DNA of 64,000 nucleotides. It comes from JBJTUH01 sp044346175 (GTDB lineage Bacteria > Cyanobacteriota > Vampirovibrionia > Vampirovibrionales > JAJTHC01). Made by a program: the position numbers and the translations under genes. The notes under the pieces were generated by a model. That model was not told where the DNA came from. It worked only from the letters and a program-made list of their open reading frames with translations, and made no database searches. Each line of letters begins with the position of its first letter. Position 1 is the stretch's first letter. Positions 33,800-42,974 of the stretch are shown here, one piece after another. Location of the stretch: positions 1 to 64,000 of the forward strand of contig JBIIZQ010000006.1 in the NCBI GenBank assembly GCA_044346175.1, in the 5' to 3' direction.

Positions 33800-34003
33800 A
33801 AAAAACGAGGTGGCCTCTGGGATATACGCTTACTTTAGCAACCCGCTGGCGTGGTGTATATCACGCTTGTGGGAATCTCACTTAGCTGATGGAAGCACTT
33901 GCAACATGTGGACTTTAACCGCTTGAGGCCCATGTCCTGTGGTCTTAAACGGGTGGAGGGGAGGGACGATAGGCTTGTGCCAAAAACTACTTGCCTTTGT
34001 TTT
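33800..34003. other. Non-coding stretch before tRNA-Met
   Basis: About 200 bp between the hypothetical protein gene and the tRNA-Met promoter. Nothing recognisable beyond divergent promoter space. Confidence 0.35.
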
Positions 34004-34031
34004 TTGCTTGAAGTAGCATAGCACTTATAAG
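34004..34031 (+). promoter_or_regulatory. Promoter of tRNA-Met
   Basis: TTGCTT (34004-34009), a 16-bp spacer and TATAAG (34026-34031). It lies 32 bp before the tRNA 5' end. Confidence 0.5.
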
Positions 34032-34062
34032 TTATTTGACTTAAATGACGCTTTAAATCCAT

Positions 34063-34136
34063 GGCATAGTAGCTCAGTTGGTTAGAGCATACGGTTCATA
34101 CCCGTAGTGTCGCTGGTTCGAATCCAGCCTATGCCA
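34063..34136 (+). tRNA. tRNA-Met (anticodon CAU)
   Basis: Acceptor GGCATAG / CTATGCC, D-arm GCTCAGTTGGTTAGAGC, anticodon arm TACGG-TTCATAC-CCGTA, T-arm GCTGGTTCGAATCCAGC. The paired first base points to elongator Met; a lysidine-modified Ile tRNA cannot be excluded from the anticodon alone. Confidence 0.95.
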
Positions 34137-34351
34137 TTTTTTAGTGTCCATATCACAGGGGTTCCCATCATTGAGAGGAAGTTTTATCATACACAGGTGC
34201 CATAGCACTCGTCCTTGTGTATGCTTAAAATGTCATAACATCGTGCCACCCCCGTATGCTTCAAGGGCAGGGTTAAGTTTCTGTTTCAAGGCTGATGTGG
34301 CGGTGCTTTAAATTCCTTAAAGTTAGGTTCATGAAAGTGCCATAAACCAAG

Positions 34352-34666
34352 ATGGTCTCCTATCAACTCGCAGTTTTGGTGTTACTCAAAGGACTTGCGT
34401 CGCCAGTGGTACTCTATAGTGAGCATCCTAAAATGCTTTACGAAACGCTAAAGCAGGCATGGCAAAAAGCATCGTTACAGCATCCCAAATTGATTGAGCA
34501 AGAAACATCAGGCCCTCTCAAGCGTGTCTGTTTCTATGATACCGATATTGTGGGTCTTGCCCTTCAGGGAGACACACTCACCCCTGAGTCAAAACCCGTC
34601 CCGCCACAGACGTATACACCTGCGATGCCCTCGCCCCAGTTAAAGGCACATGCAAGGTTCTCATAA
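34352..34666 (+). CDS. Hypothetical protein (104 aa)
   Basis: A small protein with no recognised domain. The first 25 residues are hydrophobic (YQLAVLVLLKGLASPVVLYS). They look like a buried beta-alpha unit or a weak membrane segment. A mixed region with VCFYDTDIVGLALQGD and a Pro-rich tail follow. Its 3' end overlaps the longest form of the next frame by 17 bp. Real-gene status rests on the position and reading-frame length only. Confidence 0.5.
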   Translation: MVSYQLAVLVLLKGLASPVVLYSEHPKMLYETLKQAWQKASLQHPKLIEQETSGPLKRVCFYDTDIVGLALQGDTLTPESKPVPPQTYTPAMPSPQLKAHARFS

Positions 34667-34793
34667 GAGGTTTTTTGTTAAGTCAAAACGTGCCATAATG
34701 GCATCAGGTATAGACGCATACGCCCTGTGTGTGTTGCAATGGTTTTCATTTGTAGCTTTTCATTTAGAAATTTTAGAATTTTGTGTCCTCACC

Positions 34794-35687
34794 ATGCAAA
34801 GTGTTCCTAATATCGATAAAATCCATTTAACGCACAAGTCTCGTCAAGAAACTTCCCAGCGCTATGATGTCAGTACCCATCTTTCCAGTGAAAAACAGGC
34901 ACATCTTTACCAAGTGTGGCAAGCTTTTCAACAAGAAGAGACTGAATCAATCCCCTCATTATTAAGTACCTTGCAAAACTGCGGTACGGTGGCACTCCCT
35001 GCGGCAGTGCATGATGGCACCCCACTGAGTTTACAATCCTCTATGGCGATACTTAAGTCGTACCATCTTCACGTAGGGGGGGTATTGGGCTTCCCGAACC
35101 CTGCAACACGTGGAAAAAGTATCTTGCCCGAGATGTCTCTTGAGGCTTTTGAGGCTTGGGTGACGGCACAGCTCGGCATTTTATTTGCTTTTTTCAAAAC
35201 ACAACAGTTGGAACTTCAAAACGTACGTACAGAGGGTGCCTTGTATCAGGCGTTTTATCAACCTGAGCATTACGTGTATTTAGAGCGTTTGCTCAAAGCC
35301 ATTCATGCGTTTGACCCTTGGTTGCATTGCGTTGTGCCATTGAGTCCTTTCCTTGAAACCCGCACCACTCAAAAAGAAACCTCACCGCCATGGCTGGTAG
35401 AGTTACCTATTGGGTACCGTTTAGGGCAACACTTTGAACCCCTCTTGCAGCACCCCTTGACCCCCGAGCAGACCCGCCAACAGCTCCAGATGCTCATGCA
35501 GACTCGTCAGCTCCTTACACTTGAAGGCAAACCCTTGACCTTGCCCCCCACCCTCATATTGCACAGCGTGTATGTCTCCCCTGAGCATCCTCAGTGGGAA
35601 GCGCTGCTTGACCTTGCAACGACGGTGGTACCCAAAGTGCTGCCCGCTACCGTGGTTGCAAGTAGCCATTCGGGCTGGGTTTCCTAA
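34794..35687 (+). CDS. Divergent LamB/YcsF (PxpA-like) protein
   Basis: This protein has about 297 residues. Parts resemble the LamB/YcsF family, whose member PxpA is a subunit of 5-oxoprolinase. LHVGGVLGFPNPATRGKSIL lines up with the family VGAHPGYPDxxGFGRR. LQNVRTEGALYQ lines up with LQHVKPHGALYN. The conserved His/Asp residues of those motifs and of the N-terminal NCDLGE and CGFHAGD segments are not present, so it is probably not an active 5-oxoprolinase. No pxpB/pxpC partner is near. Start ATG 34794 is preferred; the longer frame from 34650 adds hydrophobic residues that do not look conserved. The family assignment is a motif-based inference. Confidence 0.6.
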   Translation: MQSVPNIDKIHLTHKSRQETSQRYDVSTHLSSEKQAHLYQVWQAFQQEETESIPSLLSTLQNCGTVALPAAVHDGTPLSLQSSMAILKSYHLHVGGVLGFPNPATRGKSILPEMSLEAFEAWVTAQLGILFAFFKTQQLELQNVRTEGALYQAFYQPEHYVYLERLLKAIHAFDPWLHCVVPLSPFLETRTTQKETSPPWLVELPIGYRLGQHFEPLLQHPLTPEQTRQQLQMLMQTRQLLTLEGKPLTLPPTLILHSVYVSPEHPQWEALLDLATTVVPKVLPATVVASSHSGWVS

Positions 35688-35844
35688 AGCACGGGTGTGC
35701 TTTTTATGGTATTGTCTTTGTTTTAGGCACCTGTGTGGTGCTAGGTTTTTGGCTTCATGGGTTTTATTTAGCTCAGGGCTTAGTCGTTATCATATGGGTT
35801 ACAGTCACACTTTTTGGATGCCCGTGTAGGGTTTGTTGTTTAAA

Positions 35845-37194
35845 ATGATGATGGGACTTCTTCACTCAAAACTCATGGCTCACTTCGGGCGTAATCTCCT
35901 TTGGGTCTTGCCAGGCTTATCGTTTAAACGATGGATTGGTGGCGGTGTCATTGGGGTCATTGTGTTACTGCTTGGTGTGGGGCTTTTGCTAAATCTGCAG
36001 CCGTTTACGTGGTTGATTCGCTCCATTGAGTATTGGGGTAAGTTGATTCCTAATCCTTTGAGTGGCCTGATTTGTTTACTGCTGGGCTTATCGATGGTTA
36101 TCCCGAGCTACCGTAAATTGCGTCACCTCTTCTTTGAAGGGACACAAACCGAGGGTAGAGCCTTTATTGAAGCGCTCTATCGTCAAAAAACCCTTTCTCA
36201 GGGGCCTAAAATTGTGGCTATTGGTGGTGGGACAGGTTTGTCCACACTGCTGAGAGGCTTGAAGCACTATACCAGTAATCTTACTGCGGTGGTGACCGTG
36301 GGCGACGATGGCGGGAGTTCAGGGGTTTTACGTGCCGAGCATGGGATTATCCCCCCCGGTGACATCCGTAACTGTATTGCGGCCTTGGCGGATGAGGAGC
36401 AGCTCATTACAGAGTTGTTTCAATATCGTTTTAACATGGGGGATGGGCTTTCGGGGCATAGCTTTGGGAACCTCTTTTTAACCGCACTGTGTCACATCAA
36501 GCAGGGTGACATGCTCCAAGCGATTCGGGAATCCTGCAAGGTTCTCAACGTTCGAGGTAAGGTGTTGCCTGCTACTTTAGAACAACTCAAATTGGTGGCA
36601 ACCTTCACCGATGGTTCTCAGGTCATCGGTGAATCCCAAATTCCAGAAGCCAAGAAACCCATTCAAACACTGGCGTTAAGCCCCCAAGCACCTAAAGGGC
36701 TTGAGGAAGCGGTGCTTGCCATTGCCCAAGCCGATTTAATCATTCTTGGCCCAGGTAGCTTGTTTACCAGTGTGTTACCCAACTTATTGATTCCTGATAT
36801 TGCCCATGCCTTTATTGCCAGTGATGCTAAAAAAGTTTATGCCTGTAATATCGTGACACAGCCCGGTGAAACAGACCACTTGGACGCTTGGGGGCATGTG
36901 GCGGTGCTTGCCAACCATTTGTCAGAGGCGCACCCTACGTTTAAGACCCATGGTTGGATTGATGCCATTGTCACCCATCCTACGCTCTCACAAGAGGCAT
37001 TGCCTGAAAAATACACCCAAGCGGGTGCCACCCCAGTGGCTTTAGATGTGAAGCGTTTTCAACAGCACGGCATTGCGTGTAAAATTGCCCATTTGATGCC
37101 CGAGTCAACAGGGGCTTTGACGCATATCCGCCATGATTCTCGTAAGTTGGCTGAAGCCATTCTTAGTTGGTACGAACGTGCCACCGCTCTTTAA
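35845..37194 (+). CDS. yvcK: YvcK/CofD-like protein with membrane anchor
   Basis: YvcK binds UDP-sugars and is needed for growth on gluconeogenic carbon sources and for cell-wall/shape control. The CofD-like core shows VAIGGGTGLSTLLRGLK, VTVGDDGGSSG, PPGDIRNC and LGPGSLFTSVLPNLL. Before it are about 100 residues with two hydrophobic helices (residues about 25-50 and 60-85), so the protein is membrane-anchored, as in Cyanobacteria. The gene starts with three ATG codons in tandem (35845); an in-frame TTG at 35833 is a less likely start. panB follows after 8 bp. Confidence 0.93.
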   Translation: MMMGLLHSKLMAHFGRNLLWVLPGLSFKRWIGGGVIGVIVLLLGVGLLLNLQPFTWLIRSIEYWGKLIPNPLSGLICLLLGLSMVIPSYRKLRHLFFEGTQTEGRAFIEALYRQKTLSQGPKIVAIGGGTGLSTLLRGLKHYTSNLTAVVTVGDDGGSSGVLRAEHGIIPPGDIRNCIAALADEEQLITELFQYRFNMGDGLSGHSFGNLFLTALCHIKQGDMLQAIRESCKVLNVRGKVLPATLEQLKLVATFTDGSQVIGESQIPEAKKPIQTLALSPQAPKGLEEAVLAIAQADLIILGPGSLFTSVLPNLLIPDIAHAFIASDAKKVYACNIVTQPGETDHLDAWGHVAVLANHLSEAHPTFKTHGWIDAIVTHPTLSQEALPEKYTQAGATPVALDVKRFQQHGIACKIAHLMPESTGALTHIRHDSRKLAEAILSWYERATAL

Positions 37195-37202
37195 TAGTTC
37201 CG

Positions 37203-38057
37203 ATGAAAGCGAAGGGTGCAATCGTGGTCATGAGACCTCCCGACAAGCTTCCTCCTGTGAGGATTCCTACACTTTATCAGAAAAAAGAGAGGTCACAGCC
37301 CGTCATTGCCGTGACTGCCTATGACTACACCACCATGTGCTTGATTGAAGCCAGTCAAGCCGTGGATATGGTCTTGGTGGGTGACTCCTTAGCCATGAGT
37401 GTGTTGGGTCATGAGGATACCTTGTCTGTGACGCTGGATGAGATGATTCTTTTTGCACGTGCGGTGACTCGTGCGAACCAGCGATGCTTTGTGGTGGGGG
37501 ATTTACCCTTTGGGAGCTATCATGTTAGTGTGGCACAAGGGGTGGAAAGTGCCGTCCGCTTTATGAAGGAGGCACGTGTACATGCCGTGAAGCTTGAGGG
37601 AGGGTCGCCGTTTCATTGTGCGTTAATCCAACAGCTTACCCAGCAGGGTATCCCTGTGCTAGCCCATTTAGGGTTTACGCCTCAGGCACTCCATCATCTC
37701 GGAGGTTATAAAATACAGGCACGAGATGCCCTTCAAGTGGCCCAATTACGGGCATCACTGGATGCGGTTGCCCAAGCGGGTGCCTTTGGGGTTGTGTTAG
37801 AGATGATACCCAGTGAGGTCATGACCCTGCTGCAAAAAGAAACGTCCCTATTGACCATCGGTATTGGTGCCGGGCAGGCTTGCGATGGTCAAATTCTCGT
37901 ATTAGATGACCTCATCGGTCGTCACCCGTCTGATTTTAAATACCCTCGTTTTAGTCCTCCTTGGATTCACACTGGGCATCTTATGCAGGAAGCCCTCAAG
38001 CAGTATCAAACCAAAACCACCATGAAGCTTTTCCCTGATGCGTCTCATATCTTTTAA
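37203..38057 (+). CDS. panB: Ketopantoate hydroxymethyltransferase
   Basis: This is the first step of pantothenate (CoA) synthesis: it moves a hydroxymethyl group from methylene-THF to 2-ketoisovalerate. Motifs: VTAYDYTTMCLIE, MVLVGDSLAMSVLGHEDTL (Mg-binding Asp), VVGDLPFGSY, VKLEGG, LAHLGFTPQ, VLEMIP with the catalytic Glu, and GIGAGQACDGQILVLDD near the end. It has about 284 residues, normal for the family. ATG 37203 is chosen, 8 bp after yvcK; an upstream in-frame start at 37167 overlaps yvcK. No panC is adjacent. Confidence 0.96.
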   Translation: MKAKGAIVVMRPPDKLPPVRIPTLYQKKERSQPVIAVTAYDYTTMCLIEASQAVDMVLVGDSLAMSVLGHEDTLSVTLDEMILFARAVTRANQRCFVVGDLPFGSYHVSVAQGVESAVRFMKEARVHAVKLEGGSPFHCALIQQLTQQGIPVLAHLGFTPQALHHLGGYKIQARDALQVAQLRASLDAVAQAGAFGVVLEMIPSEVMTLLQKETSLLTIGIGAGQACDGQILVLDDLIGRHPSDFKYPRFSPPWIHTGHLMQEALKQYQTKTTMKLFPDASHIF

Positions 38058-38295
38058 AAGATTGGATACGTTTGAAAGCCTTCGTTTCACAGGTATGCTC
38101 AAGGCACTCCTTCATATCAATGAGGCGGAAGAGACATCCCTCAGCACATGGGCTTGCTGAGCCGATACCCTGATAGGGTCTAAGCGTCTTTCTGTTCCTG
38201 CATTTTGTAGGTATTGGGTATCATACCCTGCTTAAATAAAGACCCATCGCTTGATGTTTACCTTTGTCAGGGTGCTACGCTAGGGTTTATGTGCT
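38058..38295. other. Gap between panB and the GGDEF gene
   Basis: About 240 bp with small palindromes (for example GGGTATCATACCC near 38215). No gene, and no c-di-GMP riboswitch pattern that I can recognise. Confidence 0.3.
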
Positions 38296-39462
38296 ATGCC
38301 TTTTTCAACTCAACACACCGCAACATCTCCCCAAACGCCCTCGGTCTCACAAGCCTCTGTCGATGGTACTGAGAGACCTGAACCCGCTAGAGAGACCCAA
38401 CGCCCTGCGGGCATGGATTGGCATACTGCGGCACGGCATTACGTCCAAGTAGCCAGTTACACTTGCTATGGGGCTGCCCTGCTCCTTTTGGGTCGTTTTT
38501 TGAGTCTTGCGCTCGGGGCTTATGTGCCTTCTTGGCTTTCAACCCCCATTGAAGTACTGGGTTATGGTTTGGAGTATCCTTTCAAGCTCGCTCTACAGTG
38601 GTTGCCTGTACCACTTGAAAACCCTTGGTTGCCCGTGATGCACCTTGCTTCTTGGCATCATCAGGAAAGTATATTGAGTCCTCTAAGTGTGGTTGAAGCG
38701 GTCGGACTGGTTGCCTTGGGAAGATGGCTCCATGGGGCTTTCCCTAAAGTGATTCAGACCGCATACGGGCTTTGGGAGGAGTACCAAACCTACTGCCAGA
38801 ATAAGGGCATTTTATCCGAACAGCTCTTTGCGCAAGAGGCTTTATATCGTGAGGCTATTATTGAGTTAAATAATGAAAAAGATGTGCTTCAACTGACCGT
38901 CTTTCTTGATGAATTGACGCAGGTTTACAACAAGAAGTTTTTTCTGGAGTCTCTTGAAAATCTCTTTAATGAGCAGGAACGTGTCAAAGACCACTTTGGC
39001 TTGACCATGTTTGACCTTGATTTTTTTAAACGTATCAACGACACTTACGGACACCTCGTGGGCGATAGAGTGCTGCAGGGGGTTGCCCAAGCGATTCAGC
39101 GGATTGCAGGTGGCAAGGGCTACTGTTGTCGTTTTGGGGGTGAGGAGTTTTGTTTACTCATGCCTGGTATTGAGTTTAAAGAGTCTCTTGAGGTCGTTCA
39201 GCGTGTCCATGCAGAGGTGGCAAAATTACGCTTTGAGGAAGCACCTAACCTTCGTGTGACCTTAAGTGGGGGGCATACTCATGTTGATTTTAATCGTAGT
39301 ACCGACCCTATTCTGCCCCATCTCGCAACGCCTAAGGACTTACTTGAAATTGCCGACCAACAACTCTACAAAGCTAAAGCAGGTGGGCGCAACAGTTGTC
39401 ATGTGTTTGGTCTTCAAAACCCCATCCTAGGGCCCGATGCCCCGTTGCCTATTAACTCTTAA
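38296..39462 (+). CDS. Membrane diguanylate cyclase (GGDEF)
   Basis: This 388-residue signalling enzyme would make cyclic di-GMP. The first 45 residues are polar and disordered. Hydrophobic segments lie at about 52-75 and 125-145. A likely coiled-coil linker (residues about 175-210) leads into the GGDEF domain (about 210-375): LDELTQVYNKKFF, FDLDFFKRINDTYGHLVGD, and RFGGEEF near residue 279, the intact active-site loop. The inhibitory RxxD site is absent, so product inhibition through that site is not expected. There is no EAL domain. No recognisable sensor domain is seen in the membrane part. Confidence 0.93.
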   Translation: MPFSTQHTATSPQTPSVSQASVDGTERPEPARETQRPAGMDWHTAARHYVQVASYTCYGAALLLLGRFLSLALGAYVPSWLSTPIEVLGYGLEYPFKLALQWLPVPLENPWLPVMHLASWHHQESILSPLSVVEAVGLVALGRWLHGAFPKVIQTAYGLWEEYQTYCQNKGILSEQLFAQEALYREAIIELNNEKDVLQLTVFLDELTQVYNKKFFLESLENLFNEQERVKDHFGLTMFDLDFFKRINDTYGHLVGDRVLQGVAQAIQRIAGGKGYCCRFGGEEFCLLMPGIEFKESLEVVQRVHAEVAKLRFEEAPNLRVTLSGGHTHVDFNRSTDPILPHLATPKDLLEIADQQLYKAKAGGRNSCHVFGLQNPILGPDAPLPINS

Positions 39463-39494
39463 AGCAAAAAAACATACGGCGTAACGCCCCGCCC

Positions 39495-39535
39495 AAACGC
39501 CAATAGACAGGAGATTTTCCTGCCTGTTGGCGTTT
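39495..39535 (+). terminator. Hairpin after the GGDEF gene
   Basis: Stem AAACGCCAA / TTGGCGTTT with inner CAGG / CCTG pairing, in the 333-bp gap before atpD. It likely ends the GGDEF transcript. The remainder of the gap (39536-39795) holds the atpD leader, where I cannot pick out a clear promoter. Confidence 0.6.
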
Positions 39536-39795
39536 ATCATCAAGGTGCCTTCTTTGTGTAGGGGGATGTTTAAGAGACACAGGCGATAGCCTCCCTCTGA
39601 AATAGGGTTTGTAGCACGTTATGTTTGTGACATGATAGGGTAACGCACGCACTTTGAAACCCTTATGGGAACCCTGAAGCCAAAGCCTTTAGAGGCTCTA
39701 TAAGTAATATTGTGTTCTGTCAAAGTGTTTTAAGCTCGATTTTTTACAGCGTTTCTTTATTAGCTCCTATGTACAAGTAAGAGGTTACCACTCCT

Positions 39796-41235
39796 ATGAT
39801 GTCTGTTGCCGAAGCAACCCATGGCACTTTATACGGTCAAATCACCCAAGTTATTGGTCCCGTCATTGACGTGGTGTTCCCTGCTGGAGCCTTGCCTCAG
39901 GTTTACGATGCACTGGTGGTTGAGGGGACGAATGCCGCTGGGCAAACGATTGAACTTGTGGTTGAAGTACAGCAACTTTTGGGTGAACACCGTGTGCGTG
40001 CCGTTGCCATGGATAACACCGATGGTATTACACGTGGGATGAACGTCCGTCTTACGGGCAGTCCTATCAGCATGCCTGTAGGGGATGCAACCCTTGGGCG
40101 TATCCTCAATGTGTTGGGTCAACCTGTGGATGAAGCGGGCCCTGTGCAGGCTGAAGAGCATTGGCCTATTCACCGTAAAGCCCCTACCGTTGCCGACCAA
40201 AACACGAATGTTGAAATCTTTGAAACAGGCATTAAGGTTGTCGACCTCCTCGCCCCCTATTCCAAGGGCGGTAAAATTGGTCTCTTTGGTGGTGCAGGTG
40301 TTGGTAAAACAGTTATCATTATGGAGCTGATTAACAACATTGCAAAAGCCCATGGTGGTGTTTCTGTGTTTGCTGGCGTGGGAGAGCGTACCCGTGAGGG
40401 AAATGACCTTTACCACGAAATGAAAGATTCTGGCGTGCTTGATAAAGTCGCCTTGGTGTATGGTCAGATGAATGAGCCTCCTGGTGCGCGTTTGCGTGTT
40501 GCCTTGAGTGCCTTGACTGTCGCTGAGTACTTCCGAGATGCGAAGCACCAAGACGTGTTGCTTTTTGTGGATAACATTTTCCGCTTTACGCAGGCGGGTT
40601 CTGAGGTATCTGCATTGTTGGGTCGTATGCCCAGTGCCGTAGGTTACCAGCCCACATTGGCGAATGAAATGGGTGATTTACAAGAGCGTATTACCTCCAC
40701 CAAAGACGGTTCTATCACTTCTATTCAAGCTGTTTACGTGCCTGCTGATGACTTGACAGACCCCGCGCCAGCAACCACTTTCGGTCACCTTGATGCAACC
40801 ACCGTGTTGTCACGGCAAATTGCTGAGCTTGGTATTTATCCAGCGGTTGACCCCCTTACCTCTACCAGTCGTGCTTTAGAGCCTCGTACTGTTGGGGAAG
40901 AGCATTACCGTGTGGCACGTGGCGTGCAGGCAACCCTACAGCGTTACAAAGACTTGCAAGATATTATTGCGATTCTCGGGATGGACGAGCTTTCTGAGGA
41001 AGATAAGAGCGTCGTGACTCGTGCGAGAAAAATCCAACGTTTCCTCTCTCAGCCTTTCCACGTTGCGGAAGTCTTCACGGGGACACCTGGTAAATATGTC
41101 AAGCTCGATGATACCATTCGTGGGTTTGCAGAAATCTTGGAAGGTAAGTACGACCATTTACCCGAGCAGGCTTTCTATATGGTGGGTAGTATTGAAGAAG
41201 TTGTACAAAAAGCAGCTTCTCTTCAAAAAGCCTAA
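39796..41235 (+). CDS. atpD: F-type ATP synthase subunit beta
   Basis: This is the catalytic subunit of the F1 rotary ATP synthase, 479 residues. The Walker A is GGAGVGKTV (near residue 158), the Walker B is VLLFVDNIFRFTQAG, and the signature ALLGRMPSAVGYQPTL is present. The catalytic Glu lies in GERTREGND. The N-terminal barrel starts at GQITQVIGPVIDVVFP. The gene starts with two ATG codons in tandem. Only atpC follows; alpha, gamma, delta and Fo genes are elsewhere, as in Cyanobacteria, where the beta-epsilon pair forms a separate locus. Confidence 0.99.
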   Translation: MMSVAEATHGTLYGQITQVIGPVIDVVFPAGALPQVYDALVVEGTNAAGQTIELVVEVQQLLGEHRVRAVAMDNTDGITRGMNVRLTGSPISMPVGDATLGRILNVLGQPVDEAGPVQAEEHWPIHRKAPTVADQNTNVEIFETGIKVVDLLAPYSKGGKIGLFGGAGVGKTVIIMELINNIAKAHGGVSVFAGVGERTREGNDLYHEMKDSGVLDKVALVYGQMNEPPGARLRVALSALTVAEYFRDAKHQDVLLFVDNIFRFTQAGSEVSALLGRMPSAVGYQPTLANEMGDLQERITSTKDGSITSIQAVYVPADDLTDPAPATTFGHLDATTVLSRQIAELGIYPAVDPLTSTSRALEPRTVGEEHYRVARGVQATLQRYKDLQDIIAILGMDELSEEDKSVVTRARKIQRFLSQPFHVAEVFTGTPGKYVKLDDTIRGFAEILEGKYDHLPEQAFYMVGSIEEVVQKAASLQKA

Positions 41236-41277
41236 GCATCCGTCTTCTAAGACGTTAAAGTAAGGACTCTCTATTCC

Positions 41278-41694
41278 ATGATGGCAACAACCTTTCGTTT
41301 TATTCTTACAACCCCTGAAGCAACCGTGCTTGAGGCAGATGTTGTGTCCGTGCAAGCAAGCTCGTCTGATGGTTCTTTTGGTGTGCTTGCAAGCCACCAA
41401 CCCATGATAAGAGCTTTGACCCCTCATGTGCTTACGTTTCAAGCACAAGATGGTGCTTTACGCCGTGTGGCACTGGTTCATGGTGGCTTATTCACCACGG
41501 ACGGTGCTAAAGTGACGGTTTTGGCAGATACTGCGGAACTCGACACCTCGCTTGATGCCGCTCGTGCCGAAGAAGCACGGCAACGTGCCGAGCAGCACCT
41601 CGCCTCTCAGCAAGCCGATGCAGACTCTGCACGTGCAGAGTTAGCCCTTCAGCGTGCCATGTTGCGCTTAAAAGCGACGCAAGCCCACCACTAA
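41278..41694 (+). CDS. atpC: F-type ATP synthase subunit epsilon
   Basis: This is the central-stalk and regulatory subunit, 138 residues. The N-terminal beta-sandwich has FRFILTTPEATVLEADVVSVQASSSDGSFGVLASHQPM, and the C-terminal part has two Ala/Arg/Gln-rich helices (residues about 88-135), the region that can inhibit ATP hydrolysis. It begins with tandem ATG codons, 42 bp after atpD, and the two are surely co-transcribed. Confidence 0.96.
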   Translation: MMATTFRFILTTPEATVLEADVVSVQASSSDGSFGVLASHQPMIRALTPHVLTFQAQDGALRRVALVHGGLFTTDGAKVTVLADTAELDTSLDAARAEEARQRAEQHLASQQADADSARAELALQRAMLRLKATQAHH

Positions 41695-41724
41695 ATTGGT
41701 TTTCTGTTTCTTGCCTTTTCAGGT

Positions 41725-42939
41725 ATGTATGTGAGGCTTTCGGTGGATATGTCTTCTTCTATGAAGTTGCCATCCTCTCAATCTCTACCTCCTCAAACGA
41801 CGGCAGTTGCGATAGTTTGGGGAGGTATTGGCGATGTTTTTTTAGCTTCTGCTGGGCTAGAAGCTTTTAGAATCGCTTGTCAAGCACGCTATGGCGATAC
41901 GGTACAATTGGTCGTATGTTGCGAAAAGCGTTCACAGTCCGCCACTGCTTTTTTGCATCGTGCATGGCACGTCCACCCGTTAGAAAGCCACCCCAAACAG
42001 ACCACCCTCCCGCCAGTGTTGCAACGAGGGCTTTTGTTTTGGCAAGCCTTTCAGGCTTTGCGGCAGTATCGTCCTGTCTGTGTTGTGACGAATGGGACGC
42101 ACCCTCTTTTACCTTGTTTACTGGCTTTCAGTGGTGCTGCGGAACGTATCGGTTATACCACACCGAAGGGTTCTGTGTGGCAGCGTTTTTTGCAAACACG
42201 GTGTTTAACCCATCCTGTACCACTCCTTGCTGAGGGGTATGCGGGTGCGATGTATGCAGCGGTTTATGGGTGTGGTGAAGAGACAACCCCCCTCGTCACA
42301 AATGCTCGTCCTGTGTTGGCACTACGCCCGCATGACGAGGCTTTGACACGTATGCCCGCTTGGCTTGCACAGTCGGGCTTAGCTTCAAAGCACTTTGTGC
42401 TTGTACACCCAGGGAGCAGTACCTTGAGTAAACAAAAAGGTATTTTTAAAGAATGGGCTTTAGCGTCATGGGTTACTTGGCTTGAGACCTATCTTGCCGC
42501 CACGCCCACAATGCCCCTCGTCCTTGTGGGTGGTCCTGATGATGCCCACGTTTTGGATGCCATACAGCAGGCACCTTCCTTAGCCGATGCGTTTGCCAAC
42601 CGTCAATTGGTGAATGCCTACGGTGTGACAACTTCCATGCAGGACTTAGCCGTTTTAATCCATCATGCACGTGCGTTTGTGTGTATTGACTCTTCCCCCC
42701 TCCAATTGGGTATTGCCAGTGATACACCCGTTGTGACGCTTTTTGGCCCCACTGACCCGCACAAAATTATCCCCCCTGACGTTTTGGCGACAGGGCAGGT
42801 ACAAGTGGTGCAAGCACGGGCTATGCTGACGTGCCGTCCTTGTTTGTGGGAAAAACGCACCAAAAGTTGTGCCTCTCAAGAGTGTCTGGAGATTCACCCT
42901 GAGGATGTTCAACAGGCTGTCAAAAAAGCCTGTCAATAA
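41725..42939 (+). CDS. Glycosyltransferase family 9 protein
   Basis: This ADP-heptose:LPS heptosyltransferase-like protein of about 404 residues uses a GT-B fold. The N-terminal motif VAIVWGGIGDVFLASAGLEAFR corresponds to the family GGIGDxLLxTP region. The C-terminal nucleotide-sugar site shows VLVHPGSSTLSKQKGIFKEWA, LVLVGGPDD, and FVCIDSSPLQLGIASDTPVVTLFGPTDPHK. Family members add sugars to outer-membrane or cell-surface glycans. The late Cys residues (CRPCLWEKRTKSCASQECLE) are like the Cys-rich end of some heptosyltransferases. An alternative ATG is at 41749. It lies 30 bp after atpC. Confidence 0.88.
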   Translation: MYVRLSVDMSSSMKLPSSQSLPPQTTAVAIVWGGIGDVFLASAGLEAFRIACQARYGDTVQLVVCCEKRSQSATAFLHRAWHVHPLESHPKQTTLPPVLQRGLLFWQAFQALRQYRPVCVVTNGTHPLLPCLLAFSGAAERIGYTTPKGSVWQRFLQTRCLTHPVPLLAEGYAGAMYAAVYGCGEETTPLVTNARPVLALRPHDEALTRMPAWLAQSGLASKHFVLVHPGSSTLSKQKGIFKEWALASWVTWLETYLAATPTMPLVLVGGPDDAHVLDAIQQAPSLADAFANRQLVNAYGVTTSMQDLAVLIHHARAFVCIDSSPLQLGIASDTPVVTLFGPTDPHKIIPPDVLATGQVQVVQARAMLTCRPCLWEKRTKSCASQECLEIHPEDVQQAVKKACQ

Positions 42940-42974
42940 CTTACCAACGCAGTAATGTCTTATAACGGGGTTGC

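Noticed and set aside
39829..40551. 240-codon frame antisense to atpD
   Set aside because: Shadow of the strongly biased atpD codons.
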